Assembly (NCBI GenBank): GCA_021812735.1
Contig: JAKAMV010000282.1
Location: 1-10,087, forward strand
DNA from: Chloroflexota bacterium
GTDB taxonomy: Bacteria; Chloroflexota; Limnocylindria; Limnocylindrales; CSP1-4
DNA: 10,087 bases
Direction of reading: 5' to 3'
In this document: positions 1 through 5,667 of the stretch, piece by piece
Layout of the letters: each line of letters opens with the position of its first letter
Numbering within the stretch: position 1 is the first letter of the stretch
Position numbers and translations under genes: made by a program
Notes under the pieces: generated by a model
Databases searched by the model: none
The model's input: the letters and a program-made list of their open reading frames with translations, nothing else
What the model was told of the DNA's origin: nothing

Positions 1-1
1 C

Positions 2-115
2 GCCGCCTGGGTCGCCTGGTGGAACGCCGAACGGCTCCACTCAGCCTGCGGCGACGTGCCTCCTGCCGAGTTCGAGGCCACCTACCATTCCCGCCCACAG
101 GCGACCGAGGCGGCC
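2..115 (+). pseudogene. IS3-family transposase, C-terminal remnant (partial at window edge)
   Basis: The frame starting at base 2 reads AAWVAWWNAERLHSACGDVP followed by PAEFEATYHSRPQATEAA. This is the characteristic end of the IS3-family integrase-type (rve) transposase, the 'W-x-N-x-x-R-x-H-S-A-x-G-x-x-P-P-A-E-F-E' block that follows the catalytic glutamate. The catalytic DDE residues lie upstream, outside the window. These proteins normally stop within a few residues of this point. Here the frame instead runs into the left terminal repeat of the neighbouring IS256 element with no stop of its own, so the last residues and the right end of the IS3 element appear to be lost. Whether the upstream part is intact cannot be seen. 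Family assignment is firm; the exact breakpoint (115-118) is inferred from the IS256 repeat. Confidence 0.75.
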
Positions 116-145
116 GTGCCCCCTGGAGTGGTGGGAATTGAGCGA
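116..145 (+). repeat. Left terminal inverted repeat of the IS256 element
   Basis: Bases 126-145 (GAGTGGTGGGAATTGAGCGA) are the exact reverse complement of 1519-1538. The ten bases outside them (116-125, GTGCCCCCTG) match the other end at seven of ten positions. The repeat lies 38 bp beyond the transposase stop codon, as expected for the 3' end of an IS256 element. Confidence 0.85.
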
Positions 146-183
146 TCCGTCGTGATCCGCAGCGACGGTGTCAGCAGCGTCGG

Positions 184-1428
184 TCAGGACGCCAACAGCA
201 GGCTCTTCGCTCCATCCACCTCCCTGGTGCGCTCATCATCGGTGGCCCGGTCAAGGAGGGCCATCGAGCCCTCGGCGAGATAGCGCCGCTCGGCGATCGC
301 CCACTCGTCGTGGACCTCGAGCAGGACCGCCCCGGCGAGGCGCAGGACGGCCGCCTCGTTGGGGAAGATGCCCACCACGTCGGTCCGGCGCTTGATCTCC
401 TTGTTCACCCGCTCCAATGGGTTCGTGCTCCAGATCTTGCGCCAATGGCTCACCGGGAAGGCGGTGAAGCCCAGGACGTCCTCCTTGGCCGAACCGAGCA
501 TGCCGGCCACGACCGGGAAGCGGGGCGCGAGCTTCTCGGCGATCTCGTCGAGCTGCTCGCGGACGGCGGCCGCATCGGGCTGGGCCCAGATCGTGCGGAT
601 CGCGGCGAGGACCATCTCGGCCGATCCCTTCGGGATGCGGGCCAGGACGTTGCGCAGGAAGTGGACCCTGCACCGTTGCCAGGCAGCTCCCAGGAGGACC
701 GCGCCGATCGCGGCCTTCAGGCCCTCATGGGCGTCGCTGATGACCAGGCGCACGCCACCGAGTCCTCGCGCCCGCAGGCCCCGCAGGAAGGCCGTCCAGA
801 AGGCGCCATCCTCGCTGTCGCCGACCGCCAACCCCAGGACCTCCCGGTCGCCGGTGGCGGTCACCCCGGTGGCGATGACGATCGCCTTGCTGACGACGCT
901 GGCCCCCTCATGCGCCTTCACGTAGGTCGCGTCGAGGAACACGTACGGGAACCTCGTGTGCCCGAGCGGGCGGTCGCGGAAGGCGGCCACGACGGCGTCG
1001 AGCTCGGCGCAGATCCGGCTGACCTCGCTCTTGCTGATCCCGGCGTCGATCCCCAGGGCGGCCACGAGATCGTCGACCTTGCGGGTGCTGACGCCGTGGA
1101 CGTAGGCCTCCATGACGACGGCCCACAGGGCACGGTCGATCCGCCGGCGCGGCTCGAGGAGCGAGGGCAGGAAGGAGCCGCTCCGGAGCTTCGGGATGCG
1201 CAGCTCGACGTCGCCGGCCTTCGTACTGAGGAGCCGGCTCCGGCTGCCGTTGCGATGGGTGGTCCGCTCGTCGGTTCGCTCGTAGCGGCCGGCCCCGATC
1301 GCCTGGGCAGCTTCGAGCTCGATGAGCTCCTGGAGGACGAGCGTCATCGCCTCGCGCATGACGTCGACACCGCCACCGGCGCGGATGGCGTCGAGCAGCT
1401 CGGACAGGGCAGACTGTGAGAGGGCCAT
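184..1428 (-). CDS. IS256 (mutator-type) family transposase
   Basis: A DDE transposase of 414 aa that would bind the terminal repeats and move the element by a copy-out/paste-in route, as known for IS256. The catalytic triad is visible: D166 in FLDATYVK, D232 in ISDAHEG, and E339 in NPLERVNKEIKRR. The C-x2-H pair typical of the family lies between D and E (C253, H256, QRCRVHFLRN). The N-terminal part (about 1-155) is the helical DNA-binding region, with the common 'THRNG' block near residue 57. The length is normal for the family (about 400 aa) and no frameshift is seen. The start at 1428 is chosen because AAGGAG lies six bases upstream. An in-frame ATG 15 codons further upstream (1473) has no comparable ribosome site and would add residues atypical of the family. 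The gene is probably intact and capable of expression. Confidence 0.95.
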   Translation of the reverse strand: MALSQSALSELLDAIRAGGGVDVMREAMTLVLQELIELEAAQAIGAGRYERTDERTTHRNGSRSRLLSTKAGDVELRIPKLRSGSFLPSLLEPRRRIDRALWAVVMEAYVHGVSTRKVDDLVAALGIDAGISKSEVSRICAELDAVVAAFRDRPLGHTRFPYVFLDATYVKAHEGASVVSKAIVIATGVTATGDREVLGLAVGDSEDGAFWTAFLRGLRARGLGGVRLVISDAHEGLKAAIGAVLLGAAWQRCRVHFLRNVLARIPKGSAEMVLAAIRTIWAQPDAAAVREQLDEIAEKLAPRFPVVAGMLGSAKEDVLGFTAFPVSHWRKIWSTNPLERVNKEIKRRTDVVGIFPNEAAVLRLAGAVLLEVHDEWAIAERRYLAEGSMALLDRATDDERTREVDGAKSLLLAS

Positions 1429-1503
1429 CGGTGTCTCCTTCGTGATCCTTGGTCGGAACACGCTGAGGATCACACCGGTGGCCCCCGCCCTGCGCGGCGT
1501 CAG

Positions 1504-1560
1504 CGCAGGTCAGGAGCCTCGCTCAATTCCCACCACTCGGGGGGACACTCCTGACCTGCG
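1504..1560. repeat. 13-bp perfect inverted repeat straddling the right IS256 end
   Basis: CGCAGGTCAGGAG at 1504-1516, inside the element, is the exact reverse complement of CTCCTGACCTGCG at 1548-1560, essentially all outside it. The 31-nt spacer is the right terminal repeat. No equivalent is present at the left end. It could form a hairpin spanning the IS-genome boundary. Confidence 0.7.
1519..1548 (-). repeat. Right terminal inverted repeat of the IS256 element
   Basis: Bases 1519-1538 are the exact reverse complement of 126-145. The outer ten bases (1539-1548, GGGGGGACAC) complement 116-125 at seven of ten positions. The repeat lies about 90 bp upstream of the transposase start, so the transposase promoter probably sits between it and 1428. 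Confidence 0.85.
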
Positions 1561-1718
1561 TCGGGTGGAAGACCTGGCGGATGCGGAAGGTGCCGGCCGG
1601 GACGACGGAGGACCCCTACTGGGCCACCGGCCCTGTCTGCATCCGGATCCGGATCACGGCCGTGGACGCCGCCGGCAACGCGACGACGACGATGCTGCCC
1701 GCCTACCTGCACCGCTGA
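1549..1718 (+). pseudogene. Orphan C-terminal fragment of a probable secreted Ig/Fn3-like protein
   Basis: A plus-strand frame ending at the TGA at 1716-1718 reads ...WKTWRMRKVPAG...WATGPVCIRIRITAVDAAGNATTTMLPAYLHR. The IRITAVDAAGNATT strand resembles the last beta strands of bacterial Ig-like or fibronectin type III domains, in which 'V/T-A-x-D-x-A-G-N' is common. No start codon with a ribosome site lies between the IS boundary and this segment, and the frame runs straight out of the IS256 end. It is therefore read as the 3' remnant of a gene cut by the element or by a later rearrangement. About 56 codons remain. The domain call rests on one short motif and is tentative; that it is a truncated coding remnant is more likely than not. 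Confidence 0.45.
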
Positions 1719-1743
1719 CGGACCACCGAACGCGGGCAAGTCA

Positions 1744-1773
1744 GGGGCGGGTCGCCGGCTCGCGGCCTGCCCC
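1744..1773. terminator. GC-rich hairpin between convergent coding ends (candidate terminator)
   Basis: Bases 1744-1755 can pair with 1762-1773 to give a 12-bp stem with two G-U pairs and a six-base loop. It lies between the plus-strand remnant ending at 1718 and the minus-strand gene ending at 1795, where a bidirectional terminator would be expected. Neither side has a T tract, so intrinsic termination is uncertain. Confidence 0.4.
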
Positions 1774-1794
1774 CGACCGGCGTGCCGACTCGAC

Positions 1795-2424
1795 CTACGC
1801 CTCCGGTCCCGAGAGGAAGTAGACCGGGCGACCATTCGGGTCGCGCCCCGAGCCTGAGTAGACGTAGCAGCCAGCCGCGACGTGAGCGCGGACCGTGGCT
1901 TCCTGCCCATCCGGATAGGCGAACGGTCCGTCGGTGCGGATGGACGTGTCGACGACGCCCAGGGCTGCCAGCGTCGAGGAGACGAACTGGATCGCCTCAT
2001 CGCGCCCCAGACATCGGCTCATGAGCTCGTCCGCGATCGACTGCGTCGCGGCAGTGACCGAGGCTCGATCGGCCGGAATGATGAGAATGAGCCGTTCGGC
2101 TTCGACGATGCCTGCTGACACGCAGGCTTCGCCGCCGATACTGTCAGCCGACTCGATGCTCCAGTCCTCGCTACCCTGTGCATCCAAGACCGCACGGACG
2201 GTCTTGGTCGCTTCGGCCGCCTGCAGGCAATCCTGGGCGGCGAACGTGCGAGTGATCGCCGCCTCGATCCCGCCAGCCCGACTGTCCGACAGGATGTCGG
2301 CTGCCTTCGCGCCCCCAGCCGCGAGGACGGCGACCACCACGATCACCGCGGCGGAGGACGCCGCGGTGCGCCACTGCATCAGCGGCCCCCACACTCCTCG
2401 TGTGCTTCGATGGATCCGCTTCAT
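1795..2424 (-). CDS. Exported or membrane-anchored hypothetical protein with four cysteines
   Basis: I do not recognise a family for this 209-aa protein. The N-terminus is basic (MKRIHRSTR...) and followed by a hydrophobic segment at about residues 22-39 (SSAAVIVVVAVLAAGGAKA). This ends in AKA-AD, a plausible signal peptidase I site, so the protein is either secreted or anchored by one segment. The exported part has four well-spaced cysteines (C66, C101, C138, C186), an even number compatible with two disulfides, and no enzyme motif that I can see. The start at 2424 is strongly supported by AGGAGGG six bases upstream. The next gene upstream on the same strand ends 46 bp away, so the two probably form one transcript encoding two small exported proteins. 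Codon use and GC content match the neighbours, so this is very likely a real gene of unknown function. Confidence 0.8.
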   Translation of the reverse strand: MKRIHRSTRGVWGPLMQWRTAASSAAVIVVVAVLAAGGAKAADILSDSRAGGIEAAITRTFAAQDCLQAAEATKTVRAVLDAQGSEDWSIESADSIGGEACVSAGIVEAERLILIIPADRASVTAATQSIADELMSRCLGRDEAIQFVSSTLAALGVVDTSIRTDGPFAYPDGQEATVRAHVAAGCYVYSGSGRDPNGRPVYFLSGPEA

Positions 2425-2470
2425 CTCGGTCCCTCCTGAAGACGGGCTCGTCGGTCGTCGGTGGGGAGCA

Positions 2471-2866
2471 TCAACACGTGCTCCCGACGGCGACGAGGTG
2501 CGAGCTGTACTGGTCGTTGTGCGAGTTCAACTGGCCCGAGGCCCAGCCACTGTCGAGGCAGTAGGACGTGCCTGAGTAGCTGGTGCTGAAGAACCAGACC
2601 ACGTCATACGAAGAGAAGGCGTTCTTGATCGACGACACCGTGTCGTTCAGAGAATCGAGGGTGTTCGGGTAGTAGCTCCAGACGTAGTTGCTGTCGCTCG
2701 TCGCCACTGCTGCGATCGGGACCACAAACGAGCTGTTCTCCCAGACACACGCCTTGCTGGAGGTGCAGCTCGAATCCCACGCGAAGGCGGTCGCTGCCAG
2801 CGCGAGGACGAGGAGCACTGCGACCGCCGGTGCAACGATCAGTCGCCTGGTCCGAGAATCCCGCAT
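2471..2866 (-). CDS. Small secreted protein, peptidase inhibitor family I36-like (beta/gamma-crystallin-type fold)
   Basis: A 131-aa preprotein with a clear Sec signal peptide: basic RTRR, a hydrophobic stretch at residues 10-26, and cleavage probably after AFA-29. The mature part is about 102 aa and holds four cysteines (C34, C40, C103, C131), probably forming two disulfides. It shows the two-fold pattern of beta/gamma-crystallin-like domains and of the actinobacterial I36 inhibitor family. That pattern is a 'C-x-W/Y-E' strand near 40-43, NDTVSSIKN at 74-82, an aromatic strand with S-Y-S-G at 96-99, and a second ND-x-x-SS block at 117-122. I36 proteins, such as the Streptomyces metalloproteinase inhibitor, are of similar size. 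Inhibitor activity is not shown by the sequence; calcium-binding or purely structural roles are alternatives. The start at 2866 is chosen because the signal peptide begins there and AGGTG precedes it; an in-frame start 23 codons upstream would bury the signal. Divergent from the kinase gene. Confidence 0.75.
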   Translation of the reverse strand: MRDSRTRRLIVAPAVAVLLVLALAATAFAWDSSCTSSKACVWENSSFVVPIAAVATSDSNYVWSYYPNTLDSLNDTVSSIKNAFSSYDVVWFFSTSYSGTSYCLDSGWASGQLNSHNDQYSSHLVAVGSTC

Positions 2867-2947
2867 GACACACCTGCCTTTCCGTGGGCCGGCGGGTGAC
2901 CGCCCTGATAGAGTGGACATGCTGGCCTGCACCAAGGGTCAGAGGGG
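2867..2947. promoter_or_regulatory. Divergent intergenic region between exported-protein genes and two-component genes
   Basis: These 81 bp separate two divergent start codons, so promoters for both units must lie here or overlap the gene ends. I see no convincing -35/-10 pair on either strand and no clear palindromic operator. The compactness makes shared regulation by the adjacent response regulator plausible, but that is inference only. Confidence 0.35.
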
Positions 2948-4216
2948 GTGGGCTCCGTGGCAACCCGTGAGGTCATGGTTCGGCGATCCGGATCTGCCGG
3001 GTTGGCCAACGTGTCCCGGCAAGCCGCGCTTCTCGCGCTCGCATGCGTGTGCGCCGCGGCGTCACTGCTGCTCACCTCGCGGGTGGGTCCCGTGGCCGTC
3101 CCTTCCGATCCGTTGGCTGCGGCCGCCAGCGGGGCGACCGCTCCGATGTTCGGCGAGCCGTGGTCGCTGCTCGCTGCCGTCGTCCTGGGTTGCGGATTGC
3201 TCGCGAGGCGCGTCGCACTCGTCGCCGAGTCGCTGTTCGTGGTCTCGGTCGCCCTCGCATGGATCGCCGCCGGTTCAGAGGCAAGCCCGCCGGCGCTCAT
3301 CGTCTGGCTGTCGCTGCCACTGGCCGCCGCTCTCTTCGAGGCCGAGCGGGCCGACATCGGCCGGGCGATCCCGGAGCTCGTCGCCCTCGCGATCGCGGTG
3401 ACGGTTGTGTGGTGCCTGGGCGTCCTGCTGGATCAATTCCCATGGCCCTTCGCTTCGGACACCGTCCTCGTCGGGACGGCCGTCCTCGTGGGGCGACGAC
3501 TCTGGCGCGGCGCCGTGGCACTCGTGTGTGACGTCCACAGGGAGCGGGCCGAGTCCAAGGTGGCCGGTATCGAGATCACCAGGCGTTCAGCGCTCGCCGA
3601 CCGGCTCGTCCCGGGACGGGCGATGAGCCGTCTCGCGGCCGGCGAGAATGCCCGGGCGCTCGTCGCGACGGATCTCCACGCGGAGGTCATGCCGCGCCTC
3701 GTCGCGCTCATCCGGGAGGCAGAACGGATCGGTGCCGAGCGTCTCGCAATGGAGGCCCGCGAGACCGGCGACGCTATCCGATCCGTCATGTCGAGGGAGC
3801 GGCCGATCGTCCTGGGCGAGGTCGGCTTCGCGCGGTCGATCGAGTCGGTGGCGGCGGAGGTCGAACGCCGGCATCGCATGAAGGTGGACGTCCGAGTCTC
3901 GCCGGCGCCGACCGAACCGCCGGCGCTCGTCACGCGCGTCGGCTACCGTGCCGTCCAGGAGTGGCTCGAGAACATCGGCCGACACGCCCAGGCCCGATCG
4001 GTCCTCGTCACCGTCCGCTTCAACGCTGCGATGCTCGATGTGCAGATTGCCGACGATGGCATCGGGTTTGACCTCGGAGATGCGTCTGCCGTCTCGCGGA
4101 TTGGCCACATTGGCCTGCCGCGCCTGCGCGCCGACGCTCATGCGATCGGCGCGCAGATCGAGATCGAGAAGGATCATCCGTCCGGCACCAGGATGCGCTG
4201 GCACTGGGACCGATGA
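2948..4216 (+). CDS. Membrane sensor histidine kinase, DesK/NarX-like (HisKA_3) type
   Basis: A kinase of up to 422 aa that would autophosphorylate on histidine and pass the phosphate to the response regulator encoded next. The N-terminal half (about 25-185) is a membrane sensor with five or six hydrophobic segments (near 26-43, 73-88, 90-108, 115-130, 143-162 and 171-183) and no large extracellular domain. The dimerisation/phosphoacceptor helix has TDLHAEVMPRL with H244, matching the HisKA_3 class. The ATPase part shows an N-box-like EWLENIGRHAQA (N342), a G1 box DDGIGFD (D370, G371, G373) and a later GHIGLPRLRADAHAIGA helix followed by GTRM. Two GTG starts are possible. That at 2948 has AAGGG nine bases upstream; that at 2957 has AGGGGG eight bases upstream and would give 419 aa. 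The stop overlaps the regulator start (ATGA). The likely cues are membrane state or cell-envelope stress, but the ligand is unknown. Confidence 0.88.
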   Translation: MGSVATREVMVRRSGSAGLANVSRQAALLALACVCAAASLLLTSRVGPVAVPSDPLAAAASGATAPMFGEPWSLLAAVVLGCGLLARRVALVAESLFVVSVALAWIAAGSEASPPALIVWLSLPLAAALFEAERADIGRAIPELVALAIAVTVVWCLGVLLDQFPWPFASDTVLVGTAVLVGRRLWRGAVALVCDVHRERAESKVAGIEITRRSALADRLVPGRAMSRLAAGENARALVATDLHAEVMPRLVALIREAERIGAERLAMEARETGDAIRSVMSRERPIVLGEVGFARSIESVAAEVERRHRMKVDVRVSPAPTEPPALVTRVGYRAVQEWLENIGRHAQARSVLVTVRFNAAMLDVQIADDGIGFDLGDASAVSRIGHIGLPRLRADAHAIGAQIEIEKDHPSGTRMRWHWDR

Positions 4217-4857
4217 TCCGCGTCGCGATCATCGACGATCATCCCCTCGTCGGGGAGGGACTGGCTGCGGCGTTCGCCGCAGCACCCGCACTGGGTGTCG
4301 ACGTCGTCGCGCTCGCGCGTTCGACGGACGAGGTCGACGGGCTCCTGTCGGCCACGCGACCGGACGTGGTCCTGTGCGACGTCATGCTCGACGGAGAGCC
4401 GGACGGGCTCCGGGTGCTCCGTCGGATCCGCCGATCCCCGCGCCCCCCGGCGGTGGTCATGCTCAGCTCGTACGACGCCCCGGGGTTCGTGCACGAGGCG
4501 CTGGCGGCAGGAGCCTCGGGCTACCTGCTCAAGACCGCGCCACTCAGTGCGATTGCCGGTGCCCTGTCCGCTGCGGCGGAGGGCCAGCCGGCCAGCGCGG
4601 ACTGGCTGGTGCACCGAGCGCACGACGCTCCACCCGTGCCGACGGCGCGGAACCTGGATGTGATCAGGGCGGCCGCATCAGGCAGGAGCAACGGCGAGAT
4701 CGCGACGGCTCTGGGGCTGACGGTGAAGACCGTCGAGAGCTACCTCCACGAGCTGTATGCGCGCTACGACGTGGCGTCGCGGACCGAGCTCGTGATGCTC
4801 GCGGTGGCGCAAGGCTGGCTGGCCGGCACGGCACGCAACCTCGATCCGGGCGCATGA
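4213..4857 (+). CDS. Response regulator, NarL/FixJ family with LuxR-type HTH
   Basis: This 214-aa cytoplasmic regulator is the partner of the kinase just upstream, sharing a 4-bp ATGA overlap that implies translational coupling. The receiver domain (1-about 123) has the acidic pair D8/D9 (IIDDHPLVGEG), the phosphoacceptor D56 (LCDVMLDGEPDG), the switch residue S85 (MLSSYD) and K107 (YLLKTAP), all in canonical places. A linker of about 20 residues follows. The C-terminal LuxR-type helix-turn-helix spans about 146-203, with GRSNGEIATALGLTVKTVESYLHELYARYDVASRTELV as the recognition unit. The usual opening 'LT-x-RE' of the LuxR domain is replaced by PTARNLDVI, a mild divergence. It should bind DNA as a dimer once phosphorylated. 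Candidate targets are its own operon and the divergent exported-protein genes, which is inference from position only. Confidence 0.92.
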   Translation: MIRVAIIDDHPLVGEGLAAAFAAAPALGVDVVALARSTDEVDGLLSATRPDVVLCDVMLDGEPDGLRVLRRIRRSPRPPAVVMLSSYDAPGFVHEALAAGASGYLLKTAPLSAIAGALSAAAEGQPASADWLVHRAHDAPPVPTARNLDVIRAAASGRSNGEIATALGLTVKTVESYLHELYARYDVASRTELVMLAVAQGWLAGTARNLDPGA

Positions 4858-4860
4858 ACA

Positions 4861-4877
4861 GGCGGCCCGCGGCCGCC
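4861..4877 (+). terminator. GC-rich hairpin just after the response regulator stop
   Basis: GGCGGCC (4861-4867) and GGCCGCC (4871-4877) form a perfect 7-bp stem with a CGC loop, starting three bases after the TGA. The position suits the end of the two-component operon. There is no following T tract, so intrinsic termination is not assured. Confidence 0.35.
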
Positions 4878-4991
4878 GGCCTCGCGTGGGGCTCTCGAGG
4901 AACCGACACTCGGACGGGCAGGAGGTCGGTGCCGGCCGGCAGGCGCCCGGCGGCGGGGCTGGATCGCGGTGCCGAGGCCGAGTGGCTGGCC

Positions 4992-5007
4992 GGCCGGGTG
5001 CCCGGCC
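4992..5007. repeat. 7-bp GC palindrome
   Basis: GGCCGGG-TG-CCCGGCC is a perfect inverted repeat with a two-base spacer. Additional outer complementarity (TGGC near 4987-4990 with GCCA at 5011-5014) allows an extended interrupted stem. No function can be assigned. Confidence 0.4.
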
Positions 5008-5099
5008 ATCGCCAGGGATCGTCCGAGACCGCCAGGGATCACCGGGGATCGCCCGGGACGATTCCGACCGGCGGGACCGGCCGTCCGGCCCCCGATCTT

Positions 5100-5196
5100 C
5101 CACCGCTCATCGCCCACGGCGATGGCAAGCAGCCCCGGGAGGCCGCGGGGCGGCACCGACGCCCTGCATACGATCGCCGGGGGCGATGAGCGGTGG
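5100..5196. repeat. Long inverted repeat, 24-bp arms with one mismatch, 49-nt loop
   Basis: The arm at 5100-5123 pairs with 5173-5196. The outer 16 bases (CCACCGCTCATCGCCC) are an exact reverse complement, followed by one A/G mismatch and seven more matched pairs. The loop contains a second small stem (GCCCCG 5132-5137 with CGGGGC 5146-5151). It sits 125 bp beyond the 3' end of the tRNA gene and about 240 bp beyond the two-component operon. It could be a cruciform, a transcript stem-loop, or the terminal repeats of a very small mobile element. Confidence 0.75.
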
Positions 5197-5321
5197 TTCG
5201 CGACGCGTGCCCGGTCGGGGCCGACGGCAGCCGATGAGCGGGAGCCCGGGTCCGCTAGCCGGTCCGCGCAGCATCCGACGGTGTGCACAGGGTCAGCGGG
5301 GCCGCGGCTGGCCGAGCCGGG

Positions 5322-5396
5322 TGGTCGGGGCGGTGGGATTCGAACCCACATCCTCGTGCTCCCAAAGCACGTGCGCCACCGTTGCGCCACGCCCCG
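5322..5396 (-). tRNA. tRNA-Pro (anticodon UGG)
   Basis: Read on the minus strand, the 75-nt sequence folds into a complete cloverleaf. It has a seven-pair acceptor stem CGGGGCG/CGCCCCG, a D arm GCGC/GCGC with an AACGGUG loop, and an anticodon stem CGUGC/GCACG. The anticodon loop is UUUGGGA, giving anticodon UGG with G37 as usual for proline tRNAs. A short variable loop AGGAU and a T arm GUGGG-UUCGAAU-CCCAC complete it. Discriminator A is followed by CCA encoded in the DNA (5322-5324). Bases 8-9 are UG, as in typical bacterial tRNA-Pro. It decodes CCA and other CCN codons by wobble. The gene stands alone and is divergent from the gene at 5668. Confidence 0.96.
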
Positions 5397-5667
5397 ACGG
5401 ATCGGCGCTCGAATCGCGTGTGCTGCGCGGCCGAGCCTCCGGAAGCCTAGCCTACCGCGTCCGCAGGGCGGGGGCTCAGGCGGGACCCCGCGATGCCGCC
5501 GCCGCCCCGCCCGCGACGACATCCGGCCCTGTCCTGCAGGACCGCCGGGGGCCATCGTCATGGTCGGGCGAGAGAGCGCCGACGCGCGGGCGACGCTCGG
5601 ACCGCCCGGTCGCCGTCGGCACCGCGACGGCGCCGGCTCGCGCAGGGAGCGTCCCGGGGAGGCTGTG

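Larger units (their letters stand above)
116..1548 (-). mobile_element. IS256-family insertion sequence, apparently complete
   Basis: This is a 1433-bp unit bounded by imperfect 30-bp terminal inverted repeats (27 of 30 positions match; the inner 20 are identical). It encloses a single full-length IS256-type transposase on the minus strand. Size and organisation match IS256-family elements, which are usually 1.3-1.5 kb with one DDE transposase. The 8-9-bp direct target duplication expected for a simple insertion is not visible: the bases just outside the two ends do not match. The left neighbour is an IS3 remnant and the right neighbour an unrelated gene fragment. The element therefore looks intact, but its surroundings have been rearranged. 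The outer ends could be off by a few bases. Confidence 0.85.
4858..5321. other. Gene-poor, hairpin-rich intergenic region
   Basis: These 464 bp separate the response regulator from the tRNA gene. Open frames cross the region on both strands, but none shows a domain, signal peptide, ribosome site or consistent amino-acid composition; they are typical arginine/proline-rich chance frames of high-GC DNA. The region does hold several inverted repeats (4861-4877, 4992-5007, 5100-5196) and short repeats of GGGATC at 5015-5050. An uncharacterised structured RNA, a degenerate mobile element or terminators are all possible. Confidence 0.5.

Noticed and set aside
310..1419. Long plus-strand open frame (369 codons) opposite the IS256 transposase
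   Set aside because: It is antisense to a transposase with a full catalytic triad. Its translation is low-complexity and rich in Asp, Gly, Ala and Arg with no domain, as expected for a shadow frame in GC-rich DNA.
108..1557. Target-site duplication flanking the IS256 element
   Set aside because: The bases outside the two ends (AGGCGGCC on the left, TCCTGACC on the right) do not match, and shifting the ends by a few bases does not reveal an 8-9-bp repeat.
4858..5321. A CRISPR array or tandem repeat array in the gene-poor region
   Set aside because: The short GGGATC repeats are too few and too closely spaced, and there are no spacer-repeat units.
5322..5396. Open frame on the plus strand reading VGAVGFEPTSS
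   Set aside because: This is the translated antisense of the tRNA T arm (GGGATTCGAACCC), a common false protein call.
4969..5667. N-terminal extension of the GH99-like gene back to 4969
   Set aside because: The extra 233 codons cross the tRNA-Pro gene and read as Pro/Arg/Gly-rich chance sequence. The signal peptide and ribosome site at 5668 fix the true start.
5397..5667. Promoters for the tRNA and the GH99-like gene, for example TAGGCT on the minus strand near 5451
   Set aside because: A TAGGCT-like -10 can be found, but without a matching -35 at normal spacing it is not distinguishable from chance.
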